DNA from: Adiantum capillus-veneris
Taxonomy: Eukaryota; Streptophyta; Polypodiopsida; Polypodiales; Pteridaceae
Length of the DNA: 64,000 bases
NCBI GenBank assembly: GCA_014529385.2
Contig: CM043958.1
Coordinates: 118,105,018-118,169,017 of the forward strand
Direction: 5' to 3'
This document shows, one piece after another, positions 19,549 through 31,689 of the stretch (within the stretch, counting starts at the first letter, position 1; each line of letters opens with the position of its first letter). A program made the position numbers and the translations under genes. The notes below the pieces were generated by a model. The model saw only the letters and a list, made by a program, of their open reading frames with translations. It searched no databases and had not been told where the DNA came from.

Positions 19549-20484
19549 GGTAAGAAAGATACTTTGGGAGCCAGGGTTGACCTTAGAAATGTGGATTGTA
19601 TGGAGCAATATTGGCCGCAGACTGCATCCAATGGATCGATAAAACTCTCTAAAGCGCCATGGATTTCATAGGAGCCCAAGAACGCAAAGTAAAAGAGACC
19701 ATTCAATCTGTGCGGACCCCCACTGGCGTAATGCACTCGCTCCAAACGTGTTTTACTAAAGAAGGATAGCTTACCAGTTTGAAGTCACACGACTGGCATA
19801 AAATGTGTCAGGTATGTTTGAAGTGGAATTTATCATAGTGGGAATTGTGTAACAAATTTGTGTGTGGACTTTAATATCATTGCCACACGTGTTTTGCAGT
19901 GTATTTTACCGATGGCCGTTGAGGGATGTTTGTTTCTTGACGTTTGTAACACAATCTACAAACTTACGAAGTTGGTGCAATGGATCTTACAAAAGGAGAT
20001 CAATGTAGACTCCATACCATTTGCCAAACTAAATACTACGGAGGTCGTGTGCATGTTTGAGAAACACTTTCCTACTACCATTCTAACCATTTATGTACAT
20101 CTTCTTGTTCATATAGTTGATGAGGTGGAAATAGCTGGCACAGTACATTCCAGATGGATGTTCTTTTTAGAACATTTCATGAAAACGCTCAAGAGATATG
20201 TGCGTCAGAAGGCACGTCCGGAGGGTAGCATGGCAGAAGGTTGGCTGGTATCAGAGTCCCTAGTTTACATTGGAGAGTGGCTAGACGGATTTGATAAAGC
20301 CCGGGACACGCTATGGCGAACCATAGATGACGAGCGCATATCTAGGATTGTCCTGTGCAATCTCGGTGTTGAGAAGAAGATGATGGAAGATCTAGAGGCT
20401 AAAATCAACCGATTTTGCATGCTTAACAATCCAGTGATGCAAAAGTGGATTTCACAGTATGAGGATGAAAAGCAAGAGCGATAA
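19549..20484 (+). pseudogene. CACTA transposase C-terminal part, DUF4218-like
   Basis: Continues the TNP2-like protein after the solo LTR. GKKDTLGARVDL and EQYWPQ lead, after a frameshift near 19655, to SVRTPTGVMHSLQTCFTKEG, a TAG, then LKSHDWHKMCQ. An 88-bp GT-AG intron at 19812-19899 (CAG|GTATG to TTTTGCAG|TG) joins this to CILPMAVEG. The open frame then runs to a stop at 20482-20484 and shows the DUF4218 signature: TILTIYVHLLVHIVDEVE, TVHSRWMFFLEHFMKTLK, VRQKARPEGSMAEGW. The intron is where spliced plant CACTA genes can have one. Two internal lesions make it a pseudogene. Confidence 0.85.
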
Positions 20485-20879
20485 AGGGCACGAATCAAGT
20501 GGAGATGGGGAAGACGACCACCGATGCATTATCCGGCGGGTCTAGAGAGCCTACCAACATTCATGAGCGTAAGATGGTTGCACAACCAATTGAAAAGCAC
20601 ACAATAGTGCGGTGAAGAAGTGGCTGAGGAGGAGTGGGAGTACTCTTGGGGTTGAGCGACCAAGGTAAGTTTGCAATGTACGACTAGTGACTTTCTAGAT
20701 GTTTGAACGGCCACTCATAATCTTTGTTGGTTGTAGTATAAGTCATACACAGCAGCATGGTGTAAAGGTCGACATTTTAGGGTGGAACAGATCGACAAAA
20801 AGCATTTTATTCAAGATTGTGGAATCATGGCATAATTTGAATAGTCTAGTCGATGACGGTCCTCTGATGCAGATCCTGT

Positions 20880-21342
20880 GGTGGTAGAACTTACTTACTT
20901 CGGCACGCTACAAGAGATTTTGAGGATCGATTATAGAGGATTTTTTGTCCGACTTGTTCAACGTGCAATGGTTCAAGATAATCATGAAGGGTCACAACAC
21001 TACTATGCGTAGAGAAGAGTATAGTTTCCTTGAGGTGGATTCAACTAAGAAATGGACTGACTTAAGAGACACTTTCGTACGACCCGAGCATTGTGAACAA
21101 GTAAGTATGTAAATAGTTAGCATCCAATTTTAGAAGTCATGTGCTTGGAAGCTCTCATGTAAGTTATGTGGCTCTGGGAGGTGATATTTCATCCTACAAA
21201 GTCTGCATCAAACTGGTGGTACGTCATAGAGGTAGCCCCTCGTAGTGCACGGATGTATGAGGGCTACCGTGTGCCAATCACAGCGGCATCAATGGAGGAG
21301 ATCGGAGAAGATGCTCAGTCAGAAGCCTTTCCATACAATTAA
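20880..21342 (+). pseudogene. CACTA transposase tail, DUF4216-like
   Basis: VELTYFGTLQEILRIDYRGF and, in another frame, MRREEYSFLEVDSTKKW and DLRDTFVRPEHCEQ resemble the DUF4216 domain that ends many CACTA transposases. A possible intron at 21101-21180 (AA|GTAAGTATG to GGGAG|GTG) joins it to VIFHPTKSASNWWYVIEV. The frame stops near 21342 after an acidic tail. At least one frameshift is needed near 20980. The order and strand fit the upstream transposase. Confidence 0.6.
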
Positions 21343-21349
21343 AACTTGG

Positions 21350-24130
21350 GAGTTAGTCAATGAACCAAGCAAAAGTGTTTCAAGATTGAAATCTTGAAAT
21401 GGCGCCAAATGTATGGGGGCCAAGCATGCTAAGCCTGACTCAATCTTATTATAGACATATCGAGAATCTTGTACATAAATGTCAATCCGTGGAACGTAGC
21501 TGACACGAGTAGTGCATGGAGGCTAGAAGAGGTAGCGGAATCTCTGGAAAAACACACTCAATCCAACCCCGCTCAATGCGGCACTCAATTGTATGTCAAA
21601 CAACAAAAGCTATTCATCACGTCCATGACACATCGACGACAAGTAAATCTTCACAATTCACTAAGCGAATGAGCTCCAAACTGAACTAGATTGGTAGGTT
21701 GAGTTGACAAAACCTAAACACAAGTCTGTAAGATCTCAAATCTACATTTCAACCACTCACATGGCTCGGCTGGCTGATGTACATGTATGCATCACGAGTA
21801 GCGAGAGCGAGAAGCGCTATTTTTGACTACAAACTTGCATGCACTCTGGGAGATCTGGACACATACCTACTGGCTGCTACAATGATATGATAGTTGAGGC
21901 TTTTTGGGTTGTACTGCAGTGTCTTTTCTATATCAGGGCTGGACAATGAACAGTGCTTGGCACATATATAATCTGCCGGGGACTTGTGCAAGGCTTCCAA
22001 CAACAATGCACCAAAAGTGATCGAGGTTGTTCTTTCTCATCTCATGGCTTTGCACCTGTCTCCGTTGTTTACTACAAGATTGTGTGTGTAAAAAGTGCTG
22101 AGCGGCATGTTTTATGATTAGGCAAGTGGAGATAATCCCATCTCGAATCTTTAACCTGTATGGTACGCTTGTCATGGTAGCTTCAGGAAGGTGAATGAGA
22201 TGTAGCTCTTAAATGTTGGCATTTGATTAGTTAAGGGAGTTTTAGTAACGGTTGATTGATGGATGCAAGCCCTAGCGAAGAAACTTGGTGGAAGCCAACT
22301 TCATTAGTGCAGTGTTATGGATATATCAATGCTTCTTTCTTTTGCAGAATAACCTCTGGGTCTTCAAGAATCGATAATCAAGTAATGCTTTACTTGGTAT
22401 GCCCGTTGTTTTCAATTGTAAACTTTGCAGTTGGGCTTTGAAGATTTCATGGCATACGCTAGGCATTGTACCTTTTTTTCAAGGACTCTTCGGTGTGCGT
22501 ACTTAGGGTGTGGACAGCTTTTAGAGGTGCTAGGCAAGTGATAACAACCGAACGTTTGGAGGTGAAGATGTATTCAAAGAGTTAAGGGCAAGCAGCTTTT
22601 GGGGAGAGTTGCTGCGGCTCTTCATTTGCCGATCGAGGAGCCAATGCATTTCTAGAGACGGCTGTAAGTGAGGAGATGCAGCAGCACACGCTCCGGGAAG
22701 GCGGAGATGGCCCTAGTTGGTAAAGGCTATAGATCAAGAGCAGCAAATCCGATGACTCCACGCTTCTTACCTGCATGGCAGCTGTATAGCTATATCCTGA
22801 CCCTTGGACTGCAATTCGTGCTAATGTTCCATTGAGTTGGCAAATTCGGTAAGGGAGTGCCTTAGATGAAGCATACTACATGAAGCACGGAGTAAGCTGG
22901 CTTGCAATACTGTTTATATATTACCGGGCGGAGCATTGCTGGCTAGATTCATAGGTGCTGCCCATACATGAGTGTATTGATGGGGTATTCGAGATGAGCT
23001 TTGCCACACAATAAGATTGTGTTACACAAAATGAGATCGGGTGGTCGCTTCCGTTTGTGTGACTCCCATTCCGAATTAGGGGAGGGGGTGGATCTCTGTG
23101 TCAACACTGTTATTGCCAAAGCTGTGCAAAACAACGGCCGGCCCATCATTTGGGAGAGCTCCATGCGCAGGCGTAAGCCAGTTGTCTCTCCAAATGATTC
23201 CATTGAGGGACAAATTATTGGGGCCCTGCAGACACGGGGCAACTCCCTCCAGTCATACAAAGGAAAAAGATAAAAGATGGTGGAGGCAAGGGATGGGCTA
23301 GTAATGGGGTAGAGGCAGGGGAAGATGATGACAGAGGCGTTGCGTTCATAGAGTGGACTCGCGGGTACAAGGGGAAGGCGAGGGAATTGGCCTGGGGTAG
23401 AAGAAAGGCAGGGGAGCATAGAAGCTCTAGTTAAGGTCCCAAGCAATGGGAGTGTCTTAGGAGTGCCCATTGATGAAATACTTCCCAAACCGCACTGCAC
23501 GTTGCATACATACGTCTAGGTATGGCCCTTCTCTGTGTGTCTCAAGCCGCCAATGGCTTTGAGAATACAAGTGATAGTGACCAGACAGGTTTAATGCATC
23601 TCCATAGGAATCAAGGCATTCCATAAAGTGTTGTGATGACGAGCGTGTCAAATGTGTCTTCTGACATTGAGCCACACTAGGCGTACATTGAGCTACTGAC
23701 AAAACTGTTATGTTTGTGACAACTTTGTATTGAATGAAGCCATTTGGCTTTGGAAATTTTGGTGATTGTCAAGTGAGATCTTTTGGGGGGTTGTATCGCC
23801 TGCAATTCCAATTCGTCTGTGTCTTATTATACGCTGCACTTAGTGAATTGACTTCATCGGGCTCATCCGGATCCCAACATCGATTTGATGCATGCCAGAT
23901 TCCAGGCACTCAGATCGGTGTTAAAGGCACTCGCGAGCATGGAGTCTGCCTACAAGCTATCAGCTTTTATTAATAAAGATATAGCACCGGTAAACGGACG
24001 GCACTGGGACAGCGACACATGCGACAACCATGCTGGTTCTTTCTGTTGCATGGCAGTAGGAGGCAGGATGGGCCAGAGGGGTTAACCTCCTACATGCACG
24101 GTCAAGACTCAACACCAACATTCATCCCAA
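21350..24130. other. Anonymous DNA with uncertain ORFs
   Basis: No recognisable gene. A 183-codon frame on the minus strand (22949-23500) overlaps a 90-codon frame on the plus strand (23001-23273). Both are moderately G/C-rich, and neither shows a known domain. The 3' end of the CACTA element should lie in here, but I could not find a TAGTG terminus with a matching inverted repeat. Confidence 0.4.
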
Positions 24131-24138
24131 CCTTCATG

Positions 24139-24225
24139 CGTCCAAATCCCTCTCTCCTCTCATCGGATAGATCTTTTAAGGTCTCTCGGGATACTTTCCT
24201 ACGACGTTAACATTCTCTTCTTCTC
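24139..24225 (+). mobile_element. SINE-like unit, 5'-truncated copy
   Basis: GTCCAAATCCC (B-box-like) is followed by CTCTCCTC, GGATAGATCTTTTAAGG, CGGGATA.TTTCCTA and CGTTAACATTCTCTTCTTC, matching the second copy just downstream. Confidence 0.5.
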
Positions 24226-24229
24226 GGGT

Positions 24230-24256
24230 GTGTGTGTGTGTGGGGGGGGGGGGGGG
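24230..24256. repeat. (GT)n followed by a G15 run
   Basis: A GT run leads into 15 consecutive G (24242-24256). Confidence 0.85.
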
Positions 24257-24279
24257 TGTGCTAAGTATAACCTTTCTAT

Positions 24280-24416
24280 CACCCAAGTGTGGTAGATTGG
24301 TTATGCCGTTTCCCTCTTGAATCACAGGTCTTGAGTTCAACTCTCCTCGTGGGATAGACCTTTAGGGTCTGTTGGGATAGTTTCCTATGGCGTTAAAATT
24401 CTCTTCTTCTTCTTAT
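24280..24416 (+). mobile_element. tRNA-derived SINE-like unit, fuller copy
   Basis: GTGGTAGATTGGTTATGCC resembles a pol III A box (D-arm) and GAGTTCAACTCTCC a B box about 40 bases on. The body GGGATAGACCTTTAGGGTCT...CGTTAAAATTCTCTTCTTC matches the copy at 24139-24225. The two copies are adjacent, separated by a GT/G microsatellite. Confidence 0.5.
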
Positions 24417-24419
24417 TTC

Positions 24420-26480
24420 ACCAGAATGAGACTTATTTTCCAATTGTTTTAAGATAACATTTCTCTTATAGTCATGTTCCTTGAGCCAGATCGGGGCAAA
24501 ATGCCTATGGCCCCACTGCCTTTGATTTCATAGGTTTTCTTAAGCAGGCCATCAGGATCCTTCACCTGGTTTTCGCCCCAGCAAGGCCAACCTTATGAAC
24601 TTTGCATTTCTACGCGACGGCAGCATCAAGGTCCATGGACCAGTGTCTCTCTTCACGTAGTCGCACAGCCGCTCTGCACATCCACCAAGGGTTCCCTACA
24701 GCTACGAAACGCAAAAGCCCACGGCAGAACTAAAGATCCCTTGCAACCTTGAATGTGCATGCTCCATGCAACCTCTCTCGCTATTGGAGAATGCTCTTTT
24801 TCATGGAAAAAATATATAAATCCATGGCGCCACGCACTCGTTAGGAGGGGGTTTGGCTTTATCTAGCAAGCTTATGGTCTTAGTAGAACATCAAGCGGTG
24901 GGCTTATTAAAAGCATCATGCGCACACTCAGTTTGTCGTGCCACAAACTGATGCTGCACCCCCCTCACTATCTCACACGGGCATGCGCACAAGGGGATCA
25001 ATGGCCCACGCCCATTTCGGGGATCGGGTGCTGTCTGAGCCGTCTGATGCGCTTTGTGTAAATTAGGAAAAAATAGATAAACTCGAGTGCATCAAAACTT
25101 GTAAATTTGCCCCCCCCCCCCCACCAAGAAAGGAAAACCATCGAGCTCATGGACGTAGTCCTTTCTTTATAGCCTCATTTAGATGTATTGTCTTCGCAAC
25201 GGTTCCATTGCTTTGTGGCCTCATGTGAGTGTCCTTGGATTGGGAGCTTAGATGCAGGGTAGGATAGCCTTAGTTGGTTACAAAATTTGTTATACATGGA
25301 TTGCCCATGCCCATGCTAGATATTTTTTGTTACTATGACATACAAAAATATTGTAAAAAACCTCTCCAGTGTGATTTTTTTATTCCCCACAATATGTTGG
25401 ATCATAGGCTGGCAGTGTGATAGTTCAATACTGTAGAATTCCAAGCTTTCTCTCATACTATTTTTATGTTTGGAAAACGTTTATTTGCTAATGTTGAAGT
25501 TTTAATTGTCACAAAGGCAATCCATGAATCGGTCTAATTGATGATCTTTAAGGTGTGCATGGACTAGCACGCTCAAAAGTATGGGGGTTATGAGAAGAAT
25601 TTACTTGCACATCATGTAGAGATATTGTATGTTATAGAACTTTTGCAAGTAGCTGCATGTAAGAAAATTAACACATTGAAGCAACTATTTGGAGACCAAG
25701 ACTTTGGTTGGTGGTGCCTTGTCTGGGTTGTCACTATAGGAAAACCAGCTCACAAAATAGATTTCTAGAGGCCAACTCTTCAATAAGGATTGGGAATAAA
25801 AAGTGGAATGTGGTGTCGGGGAAAGGGAGTATATACGTAAGGACACCCAAGGCTATGCTCCTTGACAAGGATTATGAATGATATGAATGGGGTTGGCTAC
25901 TAGTGAGGAGAGTCAAATGGCATGGGACAGTGTGATTCGATAAAACGGGGTTGTATGATAGCAAGCTCCAAAACCAGTCATCTAGGCTGTAATCTTTGTT
26001 GCAGATATTTGAATTGGGAAAGAGCAGATTCTCTTCAAAAACATGGGAGTGGGTACATAGCATAATAAATGGTAGCTCATGGCCAAGGTTTCCCAATGGT
26101 TCTTTTGTTTTTTATTGTAACTATCCTTGAAGTTGCACAACAAAAAGAAGGGGTACTCACAGAGACATTTGAATTTTCAAAACCCCATAAGAGTTGAATA
26201 CATACAGCCCAATACAACATTGAGAGGGAGCTCTTGGTGATAGAAATACCTTTGCACAAAAATGGCCAAAATGGGCAAAGTTTTGGTACAAACCTTAAAG
26301 TGTGCCTCTTCATCATGCATATAGGTGGCAACCCATAGTCAAAGGTTGGCTACTGCACATGTGATTGAAAGCCTAAAAGTAGGGCAAAGAAGCATATGAC
26401 AGTTGTAACCCTCTAACAAATGTTGAAGAGTTGCTACGGACAAGGCAATATGATTGACAATACCAGAAAAGAGAAATTTT
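24420..26480. other. Anonymous non-coding DNA
   Basis: I see no gene. A more G/C-rich block at 24.55-25.05 kb, ending just before the C13 run, may be an old LTR or a fragment of another element, but no ends or domains are recognisable. Confidence 0.4.
25110..25122. repeat. C13 homopolymer
   Basis: Thirteen consecutive C; a frequent site of assembly or sequencing error. Confidence 0.85.
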
Positions 26481-26559
26481 TAAAAAGCTAATGCCAAATG
26501 ATAACATGGTAATGATAGTCGATGCATAGGTAGTCTAATCAAGAGTTACTAAGACAAAT

Positions 26560-27860
26560 AGACAAAAGTGATCATCAAAGAGAAAATCATCAATATCCAA
26601 TATAAGCACCAAGGAGTTATATGCGAGGTAGATCTTGAAGAGTGTACCCCTTGATGAGTATTGAAATGAGAGGAAGTGGGCAACATGCTTGTCTACATAA
26701 GTAAAGAGGAAATGGGTGGTGACAACAAATAAAAGGGGACTAGCAACGGGACAAGAGCAAGAGGCTCCATGGACAAAACATTATTTACCTCAATAGAGAA
26801 GATGGCAGGAGTAGTAATCTAGGAAGAAGTCTCTTAATTGAGAATGTAAGTTGTGTAATAGTAAAAATTTTCCATGATTCACACACATTGGTTAACAATA
26901 GTTGGAGGAGATCTTGGCATAGTCCACCTCTGGTAACTATAGTAGAAGATCCAAAACCGGTGGAAGTCTAGGTAAGGAACGATGAGAAAATGCATTGCAA
27001 AGAATGACTAAGGGTGTAGAGAACCATAGCCTTGGAATTAGACCCTCTTGTTATAAGTTTTGAGTGGACATGATGAAAGTCCATGGAGACCATGGTAAGA
27101 CCTCACTACACAATCAGGGTCATGACAGACTTGCCAAGAGAGATGCAAGAAGTGCGTATGCCCCTCCTCCCAAAAAGAAATCCCATGTGAAAGGGGTACC
27201 AAATTTAAGGACCGTGGAGACAAAGGCAAAGTAGAGCTTGACGATGATATCTCTAAAGAGTGCACCTTGATAAAGAGGAAGGAAGCTTCCAAGGTAGCGA
27301 TAACAGAAGTAGATGGCATATCTTTGTCATAACACATACAAAGAGCAAGAGGGACCTTCCACCACAACATACAAATTAAAGCTAGGCATGGGTTTAGGGG
27401 AGTATTTTTAATCTTCTCAAAGAACCACCATCTCATGGAAATATAAGTTGCAAGATAATCTACCTTTCTATGATAGACACAATGTTGCGGAGAATAATCA
27501 GATGAGATTTGGAAGACAAGGAGGTAAGGAATGGATGACATGATGTATCACCATGATTGACTAAGGTCATAGAAATGATAGCCTTGGAATAAACCCTCTT
27601 GCCACAAGCTGCATGAGTGAGTAGACATGGTGCATGTACATGGGGAGACCACCAAAATACATCAGTAGATAATTGACGTTAGGAAAAAAATTTCAAGACT
27701 TGATTTTGCAAGTGTGAGTTATAGGAGTAGTACTTGAAGGCTATAATCCCTTGAAGAATGCACTCTGATTAAAGGAGAGGAATCTTCCCAATGTAGGTAA
27801 GTGACAACACAAAGAGGTCACAGAGTCTCTGTCAATAGGAGCGAGGAAGAGCAAGACTAA
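26560..27860. repeat. Diverged long tandem modules, about 0.5 kb
   Basis: Related blocks recur in the same order: GAAGAGTGTACCCCTTGATGAG (near 26.64 kb), AAGAGTGCACCTTGATAAAG (27.26 kb) and AAGAATGCACTCTGATTAAAG (27.76 kb); also CCTTGGAATTAGACCCTCTTG (27.03 kb) and CCTTGGAATAAACCCTCTTG (27.57 kb). Spacing is about 500-620 bp. A 167-codon minus-strand frame (27038-27541) covers one module but shows no domain I can name. Confidence 0.4.
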
Positions 27861-27869
27861 AGTAAAGAG

Positions 27870-29250
27870 TAAATTTATAAAGCGTCTTCCACCAAATTAG
27901 ATAATATGGAGGTTGTTCCTTCATGTTTTTTTCCATGCCTTCTATTGACCAATTGAGAGGGAAGGTAGAAAGTCCAACAAGAATCATAGTATCCTCAAGC
28001 CAAAGGAAACTTATGGTCAAGAGAAACATGTCAAAAGAAGTGCCAAAGACAAGGATAGGACCATCATCCAAATAGCCAATTGAAGAGGGAGCCTATAAGG
28101 ATCTAGATATTGCCTTCCAATGTGAAGAATTTCCAATCAAGGGAGTAGATAGGATCAAGGAGATAGGATTATTGTGAAAGATCATCAAGATGCAAAATGC
28201 AACTAGCCATATTCATATGTAAAGTGCTAGTACGAGCACAATCTCCTACGTCTTGAGTGCAAAGTAGCCTTATGAAGAAAAACTTTGTAATGCCGAGGGG
28301 AAAAAACAAATTTTATAAGAATCTTCAATAGAATGATATTTAAATACAACCCCAAGAAAGCACATGTACAACCAAATGTATATTATTTAAGCTCCATTGC
28401 ACAAGCTTTGGAGTTTGAAAAGGAATTCATCCAAGATTCGAAAACAACAAGGGTGTGCTAAAGCAAAAACACAATTTTCAAAGATTGATCTTGGATGGTC
28501 AAGATAGTAGTAGACGTTATTTAAAGTGCATTGGATGCTCGAATATTTCAAAATATGCCCTATGTATAAAACATAATGTACATCATTTCTTAAATAAAGA
28601 CTTGAGTTGCTACTAGTTATCTTCCACCAACTACATTTCACATCACTTTGGCTGTAGATTGGCCCTAAATACCCATAAACAAAAGAATAATTATTTATGG
28701 CCTCATTTACAATACAAAAGCTCAAAAAACAAGCCATACTTGAGCCATTTACACTAGTTGAAAAGCCTCAAGGACAAGTTGGGTATGATAAAAAAGCCAT
28801 GTCAAAAATCCGCTTTTCATATTTTTAAAAATAAAGTTTAGCTCCATTCAAAACACTTGAATATAAAGTTCAAAAAAAGATTCATCTTATAAAAGTTGTA
28901 AAGGCTCTATAATATAAAGGTTCTAAGAGAAAGATTGGATCTATGAAGGCAAACTAGTTGAAGAACCCAAACTAAGCAATGCCAACTATGTTATAGACTT
29001 GAATCCTTTCTGAGAGTGTTTAAGTTTTCAAAATAAACATCCTTTGTTCTGGTTTACACCATCACATTTATTAAGTTTTCCTTAATAGCTTACCTTTCTA
29101 GAACAAGAGGAACTTCCCTTCTTGGTGATTTTGGGGTGCAACAACAAGAACAAGAGGAACACTTGGCCTTGCCATTGGATTTCACTTTAAATGCATTCTT
29201 TACATAATTGCAAGATAGTCATGTGTAATTAGGTTTTTAAACATTCAAAT
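27870..29250. other. Anonymous A/T-rich DNA
   Basis: No supported gene. Short minus-strand frames at 27832-28071 and 28387-28737 have no recognisable domain. Confidence 0.4.
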
Positions 29251-29262
29251 GAACCCTAAACA

Positions 29263-30235
29263 ATGTGCATTCCTCCCTTCCCTCGTCATTGTCGACCTCC
29301 GCCTTGCCTTGCCCCAAATCCCCTCTTCAAGAATTACCCACGAACTGGGTCGGTAGCCCCGCCACTACGTAGCCTCCTACCTTGCTCGACATTTTTTGAT
29401 GCTCAACCTATTCTTTGCTCGATTGCTCGACTGCCCTTGACGACTTTTGATCAGCTATTCAACTGCTCAACTGCTCAATTGCTCGCCTCTCCCCATTCTC
29501 TAAGGGTGGTTCACCCCATTCTATGCAAGAAGCCTAATTTTCATTCCATTGAAGCCGTGCCCTCAAACACAAGGGTTTTTTCCCATGTAAGAGAGGGTCT
29601 CACCAACCTACAAGATGCAGTAGGGAGGATCTTTCACCCCGATCAAATGAACACGGCTATTTGTGCCCACACCACGGGTGGACCCAACGGACCGTCTCCA
29701 AGCACAATTTTAGAGTTACAAGATGAAAATGCACACTTCAAGGTGCATCTTGCTGCCTTTGAGATGCGTCTCTATTCTTTGGAATCACAAAAGCTGGCCG
29801 ACAACAACCACCTTCTTGCCAAGTAAAGGAAGTTGAGCAAACCCTCAACATAAGCATGGCTAAACTCACCATACAAGTCGATGAAATAACAATTTCCGTC
29901 TCCTCAAAGGTAGAGGAATGCATGCAAGAAGGCCGCCGACGAGAAGGGTTGACGATATCTCTTCACATCGGCGGCTTGCCCTCTATTTGGTGGGGGAGGA
30001 CAATGACTACATCTCAACATTAACGAAGCTCAACCAAGAAATTCACCCAACGTCGACCTGGACCCAATCACAAAGGTTCACCGCAACAACCGTACCAACC
30101 AAGGCATCCTTGTTTTCAAGAACAAAGAGGCACACATATCACTTCTACAACAAGATGACTCTACAAGTGCACCAAAGTATGGATAAGAAAATCCTTGACT
30201 ACCGCTTAACTGAAAGTCAAGAAGCAAGAACTTAA
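29263..30235 (+). pseudogene. Possible gag-like coiled-coil remnant
   Basis: The 187-codon frame at 29263-29826 starts with a Pro-rich part and ends with a heptad-like segment (STILELQDENAHFKVH, FEMRLYSLESQK). Beyond its stop, other frames continue with KVEECMQEGRRREG and later a basic stretch. This order, low-complexity then coiled coil then basic, is like some plant gag proteins, but no capsid or zinc-knuckle motif is seen. A short internal repeat of GCTCAACTGCTCAATTGCTC (29.41-29.49 kb) lies inside it. Identity is uncertain. Confidence 0.25.
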
Positions 30236-30425
30236 AAAGGCACGAGAAGCACAGGCAATAGGTAAATGGGCTATGGGCCGAGGAGGTAAGGCCATCATCG
30301 GGGAGTTTCAGGTCCCAAGAACTCCCAAGGCACCCTCCACTATCCTTTTCCCCACTCCCTAGGTACATGTGTCACAATAATTTTGTCATGTAGGTTATAT
30401 TTGACCTCCGAGGAGGATAATGAAA

Positions 30426-30498
<73 letters not shown>
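30426..30498. repeat. Head-to-head (TC)n/(GA)n microsatellite
   Basis: TC repeats at 30426-30456 are followed at once by GA repeats at 30457-30498, making a long inverted repeat with almost no loop. Confidence 0.9.
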
Positions 30499-30502
<4 letters not shown>

Positions 30503-30732
30503 GAGGATGAGAACACCAATCATGAAGCAAAAGAAAAAACAGGTTATGTGAGTCATAAAACAAAAACAAAAAGACACTAGGGGAGAAAGAAAGACATAAG
30601 AAAACCAACAAGGAGGAGGAAGAAGAAGAATATTTAAGGCCATAGAAACATCCCAATAGACCATATTGATGTGTTTTGAACTGGAGGGAGGGGGCTAAAG
30701 TGAAATAATATCGTGTGCACATGCGCATGGGC

Positions 30733-30754
30733 GTGTGTGTGTGTGTGTGTGTGT
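30733..30754. repeat. (GT)n microsatellite
   Basis: About eleven GT units in otherwise unremarkable DNA. Confidence 0.85.
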
Positions 30755-31241
30755 TGCTATTTCAAGATAATAGATATACACAAAAGAACACTATCAGATA
30801 GCATAATATTTTTAAGAGTTAAGTGTCCTAAAAGAATTCTTCCAATGACTTAGAAGCCTAAGAAATATATAGTACAAGCATTATCATGTTAAGGAAAGTT
30901 GGTAAATCCCTTCAAAACTTAATCTAAGTACTTACTCTCATTTGGACAACCAAACTAGAGACTTTGAGTGAGTAAGCTGACAATGACCACTCATTAATAT
31001 TGTACTTAATCCTTGTTAGGATATGAATTTTGTAGCACCTAATGTGCGTAATCCCTCTTACATGTGGAGGACTAGTCAACATATGACATGCGACAAACCA
31101 TGTGACAAATCCTAATGTGCAGCCTACTCAACAATCTGTGTGACATCATAACATGTGTGTGCAAAGATGCGAAGCTTGAATCTATAAATTGGCTCAATAA
31201 CACAATCTAATGCAAGCAATCTACTCTCTATTTTGCATTGA

Positions 31242-31244
<3 letters not shown>

Positions 31245-31297
<53 letters not shown>

Positions 31298-31302
31298 CGC
31301 TT
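31245..31302. repeat. (CT)n microsatellite
   Basis: About 29 CT units without interruption. Confidence 0.9.
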
Positions 31303-31589
31303 GTTGAGATAGGCATGTCCTTCTTGAGTGACTATGGGAAACACCTCTACATGTGCATACCTTGCTATTGACATTCAGCGTATGAATTGTAAGCTTTTAA
31401 GAAGGGCTACATGGAGAGTCATCAGCCGGATAGCCACTACAGCTTTGTACATAAATAAAGCCCAAGCCTATGTTGTACATACACTATGCAAAAGTTATTA
31501 GCAACTTTTTGTGTATTGAGTCTATCTTTTCAAAGTGTGTATATTGTGTAAGCTATGTTTGCACACACACAAAAACCTCCTTGAGCGCA

Positions 31590-31624
31590 CGCGCACACAC
31601 ACACACACACACTATCAGTCCCAA

Positions 31625-31667
<43 letters not shown>
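31590..31667. repeat. (CA)n and (TC)n microsatellites
   Basis: CA run near 31593-31612 and TC run 31628-31667, separated by a short unique stretch. Confidence 0.9.
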
Positions 31668-31669
<2 letters not shown>

Positions 31670-31689
31670 TATTAATCTCGTGCTACTCC

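Larger units (their letters stand above)
16500..21345 (+). mobile_element. Decayed CACTA (En/Spm) transposon body
   Basis: All recognisable CACTA transposase pieces (TNP2-like catalytic part, DUF4218-like and DUF4216-like regions) lie here in the right order on the + strand, with apparent GT-AG introns. The body is interrupted by a solo LTR at 17942-19543. Neither terminal inverted repeat was found, so the outer limits are only those of the coding part. Confidence 0.8.

Noticed and set aside
21500-21520. A GAGTAGTGCATGG stretch as the right end of the CACTA transposase element
   Set aside because: It lacks the CTTGTAGTG terminal sequence and subterminal GCGTCGC repeats, and no matching left end or 3-bp duplication was found.
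22949-23500. 183-codon minus-strand ORF
   Set aside because: Pro/Leu/Ser-rich, overlapped by an open plus-strand frame, no motif. Not enough to call a gene.
27038-27541. Copia integrase fragment on the minus strand
   Set aside because: A few residues (YSPQ, WWK) recall the copia integrase end, but spacing and catalytic residues do not match.
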